Shown here: piece after piece, positions 1 to 17,899 of the stretch
How positions within the stretch are numbered: the first letter of the stretch is position 1
How the letters are laid out: every line of letters begins with the position of its first letter
Source: Brachycybe producta
Taxonomy: Eukaryota; Arthropoda; Diplopoda; Playtdesmida; Andrognathidae
Assembly: GCA_036925085.1 (NCBI GenBank)
Contig: JAUPFP010000010.1
Span: 3,324,474 to 3,388,473, forward strand
Direction: 5' to 3'
Length of the DNA: 64,000 bases
Notes under the pieces: model-generated
The model's input: the letters and a program-made list of their open reading frames with translations, nothing else
Databases searched by the model: none
What the model was told of the DNA's origin: nothing
Made by a program: the position numbers and the translations under genes

Positions 1-7807
<7,807 letters not shown>

Positions 7808-8639
7808 GGCACAACAACAACAACACCAATGATGATGATTTCAATTTTAAACCTCTTTCTTTGCGTAGAAAAATTCGAATTTCTTCCCTAAACGTAACAG
7901 AATGAAAGAAAAAATGGATCAAAATTATTTGCGATCGTTTTTACGTGTATGTTTTTTTTTTTGGTTGAAGTTCATGTTGTTTTTGTCCATGTGTTTTTTT
8001 CTAATCTTCAGATGAAATATTGCTGCTGTTTTGATTGGACTTCGAAATATTACGTCACACGTCAACAAAAACAACAACAACAACACTTCCGTGTTAATAT
8101 GTTTATAAATAGGCACAGAAAAATGCCAACTGATTGGTTAACAAGAACATAAAGGATTGATCATGCCGGTGTAAGAAAAAAAAATTGGGGGTATTCCTTC
8201 TTGTTGACATCGTCGTCGTGTGACGTCGTCTAATGAATCCAATCAACAGAAAAACGACCACGAAAACGTTTACATAAATGAAAACACAACAACAGGAACA
8301 ATTTCTCCCTTCCCCCCCCCCCCTTGTTATTCTAATTTGTGCGACCATTTCTGTCGGTTTCGACGTCACTCGATGACGCAATTGAGGAACAGCTGATTTA
8401 ATATATACATATACGGAACTCAATAAAAAGAAATCAATCGAAAGGATTGAATGAATGAATGAATAAAACAGACAGGTTGGTTTCGGAAGCAAAACAGAAC
8501 CAGAAAACGAGAGACGTAGGTGATTACGTCAATTGAAACGAGAGAGAGAGAGAAAGAGAAACAATAGAAATCTCTCGTTCACAACCTCACAACATATAAT
8601 GAATGATTAATTGTTTATTAGAGAGATGATGGAGAGAGC
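7808..8639. other. AKT 5' untranslated/upstream region
   Basis: Upstream of the AKT ATG on the minus strand. It contains CAA and GAT trinucleotide runs next to the ATG, AT-rich DNA and an (AATG)n stretch near 8448-8463. I see no convincing TATA box, splice acceptor for a non-coding exon, or second gene, although a promoter is expected here or further upstream. Confidence 0.4.
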
Positions 8640-8994
8640 GAGAAAAAGGGAAATAAAGAGAGAAAAAAAGGAAAAGAAAGAGAGAAAAAAAGGAAAAGAA
8701 AGAGAGAAAAAAAGGAAAAGAAAGAGAGAAAAAAAGGAAAAGAAAGAGAGAAAAAAAGGAAAAGAAAGAGAGAAAAAAAGGAAAAGAAAGAGAGAAAAAA
8801 AGGAAAAGAAAGAGAGAAAAAAAGGAAAAGAAAGAGAGAAAAAAAGGAAAAGAAAGAGAAAAAAAGGAAAAGAAAGAGAGAAAAAAAGGAAAAGAAAGAG
8901 AGAAAAAAAGGAAAAGAAAGAGAGAAAAAAAGGGAATGAAAGAGAGAAAAAAAGGGAATGAAAGAGAGAAAAAAAGGGAATGAAAGAGAGAAAA
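8640..8994. repeat. 22-bp homopurine satellite abutting the assembly gap
   Basis: Roughly 15 copies of a 22-bp unit (GAGAGAAAAAAAGGAAAAGA plus AA). From about 8656 to 8935 the plus strand is purines only; later units carry GGGAATG. Such tracts can form intramolecular triplex DNA, and the array runs straight into the gap, so its true length is unknown. Confidence 0.85.
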
Positions 8995-9094
8995 NNNNNN
9001 NNNNNNNNNNNNNNNNNNNNNNNNNNNNNNNNNNNNNNNNNNNNNNNNNNNNNNNNNNNNNNNNNNNNNNNNNNNNNNNNNNNNNNNNNNNNNN
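8995..9094. other. Assembly gap of 100 N
   Basis: One hundred N characters in a row, a conventional placeholder length. The array breaks at this point, so the gap is most likely collapsed homopurine satellite. Unique-looking DNA (CTTTTTCTGTTTG) resumes at 9095. Confidence 0.99.
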
Positions 9095-9278
9095 CTTTTT
9101 CTGTTTGTTTTTTTCTTCCGCATTTTGTTTGTTGTTGTTGTTGTTGTTACCGTCATGCTCTGGCTGGCTAACTATAACCTTAAGGCCCTTGGGCACATAG
9201 ACCACTTTTTCACTGCAAAATGTCGCAGGTGACTGGGGCTATGACACTTGCAAAGTATTTTCTAAGAAAAGAAGAAAA

Positions 9279-10740
9279 AACAAGGGATTCAAGGAACCCT
9301 ATAGACCTCCATTGCTTTAATATATGCTTTCATATATCAAATAACCAACTTTTTTTCATTGTTACATGTGTGCGCATGCATATGCACATTTACACACGTG
9401 TGCGCATGTGTACGCACAGGTACAAACGTGCGCGCATGTGTACGCACAGGTACAAACGTGCGCGCATGTGTACGCACAGGTACAAACGTGCGCGCATGTG
9501 TACGCACAGGTACAAACGTGCGCGCATGTGTACGCACAGGTACAAACGTGCGCACATGTGTACGCACAGGTACAAACGTGCGCACATGTGTACGCACAGG
9601 TACAAACGTGCGCACATGTGTATGCACAGGTACAAACGTGCGCACATGTGTATGCACAGGTACAAACGTGCGCGCATGTGTACGTGCAGGTACACACGTG
9701 CGCGCAAGTGTACGTGCAGGTACACACGTGCGCGCAAGTGTACGCGCACGTGCACACGTGCGCGCGTGTACGCGCACGTGCACACGTGCGCGCATGTGTA
9801 CGCACACGTGCACACGTGCGCGCATGTGTACGCACACGTGCACACTTGCGCGCATGTGTACGCACACGTGCACACTTGCGCGCATGTGTACGCACACGTG
9901 CACACTTGCGCGCATGTGTACGCACACGTGCACACTTGCGCGCATGTGTACGCACACGTGCACACTTGCGCGCATGTGTACGCACACGTGCACACTTGCG
10001 CGCATGTGTACGCACACGTGCACACTTGCGCGCATGTGTATGCACACGTGCACACTTGCGCGCATGTGTACGCACACGTGCACACTTGCGCGCATGTGTA
10101 CGCACACGTGCACACTTGCGCGCATGTGTACGCACACGTACACACTTGCGCGCATGTGTACGCACACGTACACACTTGCGCGCATGTGTACGCACACGTA
10201 CACACTTGCGCGCATGTGTACACACACGTACACACTTGCACGCATGTGTACGCACACGTACACACTTGTGCACATGTGTACGCACACGTACATACGTGTG
10301 CGCATGTGTACGCACATTTACACACGTGTGCGCATGTGTATATAGATAAACACACATGTATGTACTCATGTACATGACATAGTTACATGTGATGCGCATG
10401 CTTCATTTGTAATAATATGGGGTTTAAAATGTAAATACATCACATGTATTCTAATATACAAAAATAATAACAGAACATAAAAAAGAACACCCCTCCTAAA
10501 TAATAGAAAAGTCCCCCCCCCCTTTCGAATGCTACAACTGGAAAGAGGAAGAATCTCGATTTTTTGAAAAAAAAATTACGATTTTGAAAAATCGAAATTT
10601 CATATATCAAATCGCGTCAGAATGTGTACATCATTTTAGGTCTGATGACATTTTATTGTAGCGCAAGCCCCGTTTTTGAGTTGTTTGACCCACAAAAAAT
10701 TATGCCCAAAAACTCAAAATTTGTTTCTAAAAACTTCATA
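9279..10740 (+). repeat. Macro-element tandem copy 1 with long 30-bp minisatellite
   Basis: Begins AACAAGGGATTCAAGGAACC, then a flank (CTATAGACCTCCATTGC to CTTTTTTTCATTG), then about 33 units of a 30-bp minisatellite at 9360-10345. A 395-bp tail follows, including ACATGTGATGCGCATGC and CTACAACTGGAAAGAGGAAG. Units drift along the array: ...CACAGGTACAAACGTG early, CACGTGCACACTTGCGCG in the middle, CACATTTACACACGTG at both edges. All six frames stay open for over 320 codons, but this follows from the base pattern and is not evidence of a gene. Confidence 0.85.
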
Positions 10741-11474
10741 AAACAAGGGATTCAAGGAACCCTATAGACCTCCATTGCTTTAATATATGCTTTCATATAT
10801 CAAATAACCAACTTTTTTTCATTGTGCGCATGTGTACGCACATGTACACACTTGTGCGCATGTGTACGCACATGTACACACGTGTGCGCATGTGTACGCA
10901 CATGTACACATGTGTGCGCATGTGTACGCACATGTACACATGTGTGCGCATGTGTACGCACATGTACACACGTGTGTGCATGTGTACGCACATGTACACA
11001 CGTGTGCGCATGTGTACGCACATGTACACACGTGTGCGCATATGTATATAGATAATCACACATGTATGTACTCATGTACATGACATAGTTACATGTGATG
11101 CGCATGCGTCATTCATTTGTAATAATATGGGTTTAAAATGAAAATACATCACATGTATTCTAATATACAAAAATAATAACAGAACATAAAAAGGAACACC
11201 CCTCCTAAATAATAGAAAAGTCCCCCCTTTCGAATGCTACAACTGGAAAGAGGAAGAATCTCGATTTTTTGAAAAAAAAATTACGTTTTTAAAAAATCGA
11301 AATTTTATATATCGAATCGCTCTAAAATTCCAATTTTTTTCCAGTTTCATCGTCAGAATGTTTACATCACTTTAAGTCTGATGACATTTTATTGTAGGTG
11401 GCCCCGTTTTCGAGTTGTTCGACCCACTAAAAATTATGACCAAAAACTCAAAATTTGTTTCTAAAAACTTCATA
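10741..11474 (+). repeat. Macro-element tandem copy 2 (734 bp)
   Basis: Same order as the preceding copy: AACAAGGGATTC flank, a minisatellite of about 7 units (10824-11041), then the tail with ACATGTGATGCGCATGCGTC. Its minisatellite is purer than that of copy 1 and alternates purine and pyrimidine without a break. The tail has a segment (CTCTAAAATTCC...CAGTTTCATCG) absent from copy 1 but present in copy 3. Confidence 0.88.
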
Positions 11475-12238
11475 AAACAAGGGATTCAAGGAACCCTATA
11501 GACCTCCATTGCTTTAATATATGCTTTCATATATCAAATAACCAACTTTTTTTCATTGTGCGCATGTGTACGCACATGTACACACTTGTGCGCATGTGTA
11601 CGCACATGTACACACGTGTGCGCATGTGTACGCACATGTACACACGTGTGCGCATGTGTACGCACATGTACACACGTGTGCGCATGTGTACGCACATGTA
11701 CACACGTGTGCGCATGTGTACGCACATGTACACACGTGTGCGCATGTGTACGCACATGTACACACGTGTGCACATGTGTACGCACATGTACACACGTGTG
11801 CGCATATGTATATAGATAATCACACATGTATGTACTCATGTACATGACATAGTTACATGTGATGCGCATGCGTCATTCATTTGTAATAATATGGGTTTAA
11901 AATGAAAATACATCACATGTATTCTAATATACAAAAATAATAACAGAACATAAAAAGGAACACCCCTCCTAAATAATAGAAAAGTCCCCCCTTTCGAATG
12001 CTACAACTGGAAAGAGGAAGAATCTCGATTTTTTGAAAAAAAAATTACGTTTTTAAAAAATCGAAATTTTATATATCGAATCGCTCTAAAATTCCAATTT
12101 TTTTCCAGTTTCATCGTCAGAATGTTTACATCACTTTAAGTCTGATGACATTTTATTGTAGGTGGCCCCGTTTTCGAGTTGTTCGACCCACTAAAAATTA
12201 TGACCAAAAACTCAAAATTTGTTTCTAAAAAATTCATA
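11475..12238 (+). repeat. Macro-element tandem copy 3 (764 bp)
   Basis: Almost identical to 10741-11474 in flank and tail, but longer by 30 bp, exactly one minisatellite unit (about 8 units, 11558-11805). Near-identity shows a very recent tandem duplication or an assembly artefact. Confidence 0.88.
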
Positions 12239-12450
12239 AAAAAATAACCCCTGGGTAAAATTTTCTAATTTTTTGTCAGGAGCTTCATATTGACCCACGG
12301 AATCAAATAAAAAATACTGCATGTCTTTATCTCATTCCGTTCTTGAGTTGTTCGAGGAACTAAATCGGGTTCCGGACACACACACACACACACACACATC
12401 CTTTTTTGCCCCTTTTCTTGCATGATCCTATATACCGCCAAAAACCGCCG
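12239..12450 (+). repeat. Family D segment (macro-element distal part)
   Basis: Continues from the tail of copy 3: TAACCCCTGGGTAAAATTTT, CTGCATGTCTTTATCTCATT, an (AC)n run at about 12376-12398, then TTGCCCCTTTTCTTGCATGA and TCCTATATACC. The same series recurs at 22120-22290 and inverted at 22300-22520, showing the macro-element extends beyond the tandem unit. Confidence 0.75.
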
Positions 12451-12563
12451 GACTTTTTGCACACGAGCTGCGTTTAAACAACTTTCCAACTTCTGAAGCC
12501 GAAAACTGGTCGATCCTCACCTCCAACGACATCTTTTTTTTTCTTTGTACAAGAACCACTTTC

Positions 12564-12748
12564 ACAGGCATTTAGAAATCGGGACGAACTTCAGTTGGCT
12601 CCGCCCTTTTTATGACGACCGGCAATTTCTAATTGGTTTGTTGTGTGGAGCATGTGACATCAGACTACATAACCAACCAATTAGAAGTTGCATTAGTCAT
12701 AAAAAGGGCGGAGCCAACTGAAGTTTGTCACGATATCTAAATGCCTGT
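12564..12748. mobile_element. Family A palindromic MITE, copy 2 (9-bp target duplication)
   Basis: 185 bp, ends ACAGGCATTTAGAAATCGGG and ATGCCTGT, flanked by exact ACCACTTTC duplications (12555-12563 and 12749-12757). It lacks about 20 bases of the central region found in other copies. Confidence 0.88.
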
Positions 12749-12777
12749 ACCACTTTCCAACCATCCGTCAGAGACTA

Positions 12778-12885
12778 GCATTAGTCCAGTGGTATTTTCA
12801 TTGAGCATGCGCATTGCCATCTATCGTTTTATATAGGAAAGTGATGGCAAGTGAAAACTACGGTGCCCCTTATAGGACATGGAAA
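12778..12885. mobile_element. Family E palindromic MITE, partial copy
   Basis: Matches the arm of the element at 22876-23089: GCATGCGCATTGCCATCT, TATCGTTTTATATAGGAAAG. Only one arm and part of the centre are present. It lies directly before the 21-bp satellite. Confidence 0.55.
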
Positions 12886-12914
12886 AAAATAAACTGAAAG
12901 AATGCTGCTCCAAT

Positions 12915-13980
12915 ATGTTGACATAGTATCTCAATATTTTGAATTAGTATCAAATATAGAGATAGTAACTCAATATACTGAGATAGTATCTCAATATATG
13001 GACTTAGTATCTCAATATTTTGACTTGCTATCTCAATATTTTGACTTAGTATACCAATATTTTGACTTAGTATACCAATATTTTGACTTAGTATACCAAT
13101 ATTTTGACTTAGTATACCAATATTTTGACTTAGTATACCAATATTTTGACTTAGTATACCAATATTTTGACTTAGTATACCAATATTTTGACTTACTATA
13201 CCAATATTTTGACTTACTATACCAATATTTTGACTTAGTATACCAATATTTTGACTTAGTATACCAATATTTTGACTTAGTATACCAATATTTTGACTTA
13301 ATATACCAATATTTTGACTTACTATACCAATATTTTGACTTACTATACCAATATTTTGACTTAGTATACCAATATTTTGACTTAGTATACCAATATTTTG
13401 ACTTAGTATACCAATATTTTGACTTACTATACCAATATTTTGACTTAGTATACCAATATTTTGACTTAGTATACCAATATTTTGACTTAGTATACCAATA
13501 TTTTGACTTAGTATACCAATATTTTGACTTAGTATACCAATATTTTGACTTACTATACCAATATTTTGACTTACTATACCAATATTTTGACTTACTATAC
13601 CAATATTTTGACTTAGTATACCAATATTTTGACTTAGTATACCAATATTTTGACTTAGTATACCAATATTTTGACTTAATATACCAATATTTTGACTTAA
13701 TATACCAATATTTTGACTTAGTATACCAATATTTTGACTTAGTATACCAATATTTTGACTTAGTATACCAATATTTTGACTTAGTATACCAATATTTTGA
13801 CTTAGTATACCAATATTTTGACTTAGTATACCAATATTTTGACTTAGTATACCAATATTTTGACTTAGTATACCAATATTTTGACTTAGTATATCAATAT
13901 TTTGACTTAGTATATCAATATTTTGACTACGTATATCAATATTTTGACTTAGTATATCAATATTTTGACTTAATCAATAA
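12915..13980 (+). repeat. 21-bp satellite, about 50 units, reading as an open frame
   Basis: Tandem 21-bp unit (TTGACTTAGTATACCAATAT plus T), degenerate at both ends (TCTCAA variants left, TATATCAA right). The period is a multiple of three and lacks stops in one frame, so 12902-14041 reads as a 379-residue chain of LVYQYFD heptads. Nearly all variation is a single site (GTA/CTA/ATA) that changes the amino acid, and there are no silent changes elsewhere, so DNA-level homogenisation explains it better than a protein. I do not call a gene. Confidence 0.9.
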
Positions 13981-14534
13981 AGTCAATACAATGCGTTTCA
14001 CATATAGACGCACCCCAAAAATTGGTTATATCTTTAGTTAAACTTGATGGATTCTCCTGAAATTTTCAACATAAAGAGACCATCTTATATTATAAACTTT
14101 CTGCTAGGTAGAAATTTTTCTTAAAAAGGTTAAAATTAAAAAAATTAAAAACTGGAAAATGACCGTTTCATAATTATAGACGCACTAATGAACTTTCACT
14201 TTTATTAATTATTGTGACAAAATAACATTCTGAACACAACAGTACTATTAAAATTAACTATCCTGATGTTTTAGAACTTAAAACATCCTTTTCTACATAC
14301 TTTAAACTAGATTTATAAACACATTTACAGAAATTCTGCCCCGAAGCAGCTAAAATGGCACTTTTCAGCTTTGATATTGTAGCATAAACATGGCAATCTG
14401 CTTAATTACCACATACAATGATGTCCCAAAAGTTTTCTACAGGATTTATGTGCAGGGGATACGCTGGCCATTCGAGTGGTGATATTTTGGTTCCATAAAA
14501 ATTCCCTTCGTTAGGTTATTGAAAGAAACGGGGG
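13981..14534 (-). mobile_element. Degenerate Tc1-like transposase relic
   Basis: On the minus strand around 14400-14560 the translation gives FQQENAPVSF and then, after a break, LEWPAYPLHINPVENFWDII, matching the second and third catalytic motifs of Tc1 transposases (QQDNAPxH and WPAxSPDLNPIENxW). The second D is replaced by E, SPD is lost, and frameshifts separate the motifs. Sequence such as TATAGACGCACCCCAAAA near 13993 recurs as ATTATAGACGCACTAATG near 14176. Confidence 0.65.
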
Positions 14535-14998
14535 CATTTTCTTGCTGGAATACTAAGCTAATGCTATGGAATCGATGTTTTATGGCAGTAGATACCCTCA
14601 TAACATTGTCTAATAATCACTGATATTTGCTTTGGTTGAAATAAAAGCAAAACTCCTCATTTCAAAGGTGCTAAACATTTCGCATATTGTCAGGCTCCCA
14701 CCACCAGTGAAAAAAGTTCAACCTCGGTGATTCGGATGGTTTTATTCTTTTCTTCATATTCTCACATCCAGAAGGATGTGAGGAAAAAATCACAATATTT
14801 TTCTGAAGAAAATTTCGGCAGTGGGGGAGCCTAATAATAAGGAAAACGTTTAGTGCCTTTGGAACGAGCAGCTTAGTTTTTGAAAAGCAGGCTCAGCCTT
14901 TATTTCAACCAAAACAAATATCAGACATTGTTACAAGGGTTACAAGGGTGCCATAAAACATTGATTCCATAGCATTAGCTTAGTATTCCAGCAAGGAG
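14535..14998. repeat. Inverted duplication of Tc1-like sequence
   Basis: The stretch 14535-14660 (CTTGCTGGAATACTAAGCTA, ATGCTATGGAAT, ATTTGCTTTGGTTGAAATAA) returns as its reverse complement at 14890-14998. Shorter complementary blocks lie between (AGGCTCCCACCACCAGTG vs CAGTGGGGGAGCCT). The centre of symmetry is near 14773 at CACATCCAGAAGGATGTG. The arms have diverged. Confidence 0.7.
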
Positions 14999-15064
14999 TG
15001 ACGTGGAGACAGGCAATTAGAAAACGAAATGAACAGAAGCTGGCTCCGCCCTTTTTATGACGAA

Positions 15065-16417
15065 CCGTGAGTTAGCACCCTTTTTAAACATTTAATAACT
15101 CGGTCAAAAATCATCTGATTATTATGAAATTTGGCACAACTGTAGATGAGAATGCCTTTTAGAATTTAAATAAGTGTGCCTTTAATTTCTCACCACAGAG
15201 TTTTTTTGGTCTGCAGAGGGCGCTGTAGCACAGCGGTGCGATTACCAATTGGTTCGTCTGCTAGCTTGAAAATGCCGTTCACTGAAAAAGACAAAATTGC
15301 CACCAAATTTCTTCATGAAAACAAAAATTATGGTGCTAAACGAATTCTTAAAAAATTTCCAAACAAAGGATGGAGTTTACGCGGACTGAAGGCAGTGTTC
15401 TGCATCGGAAAGGCAGTGGGGGAAACCGGACTGTGCACATTGACGATAACATCAACGCCGTTAATGAGCTCATTTTGAGTCAAGAAGAACAACCGCAAAC
15501 ACATCGCTCCCAACGTGAAATTGCTCGTCCGACAGGTGTTTCGCAAAGTTCTGTGTCCAGAATAATCAAAAAGGAACTCAACTTAAAATGTTTCAAAAAA
15601 CATTGGGCAACGGAATTAACTGAAAGTATCAAAGTCTCTCGTCTTTCACGTTGCAAACAACTTTTGCATCGTTTCCCACAACACAAAGTGAGCTTCATAT
15701 TTTTCACAGATGAAAAAGTTTTCACTGTTGCTCGACCCACCAATAAGCAGAACGATTGTTTACGCACCAGCTACCGCTAGAAAGAATGACATACCCGCTG
15801 AACGATTGCTGCGAATGCAACCAAAGTTCAGCAAATCAGTAATGGTGTCGGTGGGAGTGTCATTGTTGGGTGCCACAGGAATTCATTTTGTTGAACCAGG
15901 AGTCAAAATTAATAGCAAATACTACCGCAACGAACTTCTGAAAAACTGTCTGCTTCCTGACATGAAGGAAATGTCAGAATTCTTCATTTTCCAGCAGTAT
16001 GGAGCACCTGCTCACACTGCCAAGGATAGAGTTGTGTTTCTCACCCAGGAAACACCCGAATTCATCGAACCGACTTTGTGGCCACCCAATAGTCCCGACC
16101 TCAACCCCGTGGACTATGGCATTTGGGGCGTCATGCAAGAAAAGGTTTACCGAAGCAAAATGAACAAAATGAAAAATCGGATAACGCAGGCTTGGAGTGA
16201 GCTAGACCAAAGCATCATAAACGCTGCAGTGCAAAAGTGGCGGATCCGACTAAACACGTGTGTTGCAGCTGGCGGTGGACATTTTGAACACAAATTGAAA
16301 TAGGCAAAATGTTAGTTAACATTTCATCTACAGTTGTGCCAAATTTCATAATAATCGGATGATTTTTGACCGAGTTAATAAATTTTTAAAAAGGGTGCCA
16401 TATTCACTGACTCACGG
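15065..16417 (+). mobile_element. Mariner-like transposon with long terminal inverted repeats
   Basis: Inverted repeats of about 85 bp begin CCGTGAGTTAGCACCCTTTT and end ACTCACGG; shared inner stretches are AACTCGGTCAAAAATCAT and ATTATGAAATTTGGCACAAC. Length is 1353 bp and it encloses the transposase relic at 15271-16303. It is nested in a family A MITE and is therefore younger than that MITE. Confidence 0.88.
15271..16303 (+). pseudogene. Mariner-like transposase, two frameshifts
   Basis: Starts MPFTEKDKIATKF with an N-terminal helix-turn-helix region, then a second HTH (SQREIARPTGVSQSSVSRII), then the DDE catalytic domain. A frameshift lies near 15395-15410 (after GLKAV) and another near 15725 (in FFTDEKVF). 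The first catalytic D is kept (FTDEK) and the third is kept (WPPNSPDLNPVDYGIW). The second motif reads FQQYGAPAHTA with Y where D is expected. The frame then runs to the stop at 16303. It cannot make an active enzyme as written; two frameshifts and a lost catalytic residue point to decay, not a sequencing error. Confidence 0.88.
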
Positions 16418-16601
16418 TGTAGACTGACGTCACATACATGCTCCGTCCCTTTTCAACGTCGAAAAAACACAACAAACCAATTAGAAGTTGCCGTTCGTCA
16501 TAAAAAGGGCGGAGCCAACCGTCTGTTCATCTCGTTTTCTAATTGCCTGTCATGGTGAGAGGAATGTATTGTTTAGAGATCGAAAAAAACCATTCCAAAC
16601 C

Positions 16602-16808
16602 ACAGGCCTTTAGAAATCAGGACGAACACAAGTTGGCTCCGCCCCTTTTATGACGACTCTCAACTTCTAATTGGTTGGTTATGTAGTCTGGCGTCACATG
16701 CTCCGCCCTTTTCAACGACGAAAAAACACAACAAACCAAGTAGAAGTTGCCGGTCGTCATAAAACGGGCGGAGCCAACTTGTGTTCGTCCCGATTTCAAA
16801 AGGCCTGT
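16602..16808. mobile_element. Family A palindromic MITE, copy 4 (9-bp target duplication)
   Basis: 207 bp, starts ACAGGCCTTTAGAAATCAGG, ends AAAAGGCCTGT, flanked by exact TTCCAAACC duplications (16593-16601 and 16809-16817). The central region TTCAACGACGAAAAAACACA marks the palindrome centre. Confidence 0.9.
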
Positions 16809-16817
16809 TTCCAAACC

Positions 16818-17248
16818 TATCCTGAAAATAGATTAAAACCTGTAGAACACACCTAAGGAACACACCCAATTTCTCTTTAAAGACGGAAGATGTTCCTGAA
16901 GAACGAAAAGTAGGTCATAGGTCAATGACCTTTAACAAGGATCGAACAAATTAGAATAATTCAAAAGGATGTAAAATAATTTAAATAAACCAAACTTTTG
17001 ACTATTGCAACTTAAGGACCTTAATACCTGGACGTAACATTCAATAAGCGATTGCAACTCCAAAACACTTTCAAGCCACACTTTCAAGAGAATTATAAAG
17101 GAATCAAGGCTATGTTTTTGGACACGTGAACTTTCAATTAACATTGCGCCTATGGTCTCATTACAGCCCGGGCACGCGAAGGATTAAAAAGGATAAACAG
17201 ATGAACATTTGGGGTAACTCTAAAAGCCGAAACTGGATGCTTATAGAA
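16818..17248. other. Intergenic DNA, nothing recognised
   Basis: AT-rich, with no coding signature. The open frame on the minus strand at 16932-17144 has no family resemblance that I can see. Confidence 0.4.
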
Positions 17249-17454
17249 ACATTCAATTAGAAATCGGGACGAACAGAAGTTGGATCCGCCCTTTTTATGA
17301 CGACCGGGAACTTCTAATTAGTTGGTTATGTAGTTTGACGTCACATGCTCCGCCCTTTTCAACGACGAACCATACAACAAACCAATTAGATGTTGCCGTT
17401 CATCAAAAAAAGTTTCGAGCCAACTTCTGTTTGTCCCGATTTCTAATTGCCTGT
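17249..17454. mobile_element. Family A palindromic MITE, copy 5 (decayed end)
   Basis: The left end reads ACATTCAATTAGAAATCGGG instead of ACAGGCAATT; the right end is intact (TTTCTAATTGCCTGT). Target duplication is no longer recognisable. The interior keeps TGACGTCACATGCTCCGCCC. Confidence 0.8.
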
Positions 17455-17899
17455 TAATAAAATACCTTCATTTGAGGTGCTTGAAACTAATTTCACGTGA
17501 ACTGAAAAGCTGAGCTGTTTTGTTGGAGCTGAAGGTGGCTTAGTAGAGGAACAATAGCTAAAACACATGTTCATTTTCAGCTATACAGCTTCAATACAAG
17601 AATTTCATCTTCAGCTCACTAGTAAATAATGCGCCTTAAAGGTACATTTCGTTGCGTACTGAAGACAAACATTTTGTAGCTGAAGATGAAAAGTAGTGTC
17701 ATGGTGGGCCATAGATGGCTATGGTATATTTGACGCTAAATATCTTCACCTAGAAAATATTCATCTTCAGCATGCCGGTAAATCCACCTTTATGTGGCGA
17801 TCTCACTGGCCTATTTGTTTTACAGCAAGATTTCCCTGCAAGATAATTGCTTTGGTAGGCTTACATTGCACTATCATATGTAAAGTTTATTGCTAAGGC

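Larger units (their letters stand above)
15009..16550. mobile_element. Family A palindromic MITE, copy 3, split by a mariner insertion
   Basis: The left piece 15009-15064 starts ACAGGCAATTAGAAAACG and breaks in TTTTTATGACGAA. The right piece resumes at about 16418 (TGTAGACTGACGTCACA) and ends AATTGCCTGT at 16550. About 25 bases of the MITE expected between the pieces are missing, so the nested insertion was accompanied by a small deletion. The 9-bp flanks GACGTGGAG and CATGGTGAG match poorly. Confidence 0.75.

Noticed and set aside
8587-9205. F/S/L-rich or K/E/R-rich frames around the gap
   Set aside because: Translation of the 22-bp homopurine satellite, running through the N gap.
9360-10345. 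CRISPR-like array because of regular 30-bp periodicity
   Set aside because: No spacers between repeats, eukaryotic gene context, direct minisatellite.
9220-10399. Long cysteine/histidine/valine-rich open frames in all six frames
   Set aside because: They are forced by the purine-pyrimidine alternating minisatellite, which excludes stop codons; no homology, no codon constraint.
12902-14041. 379-residue LVYQYFD repeat protein
   Set aside because: 21-bp satellite without synonymous variation; no start context or family support.
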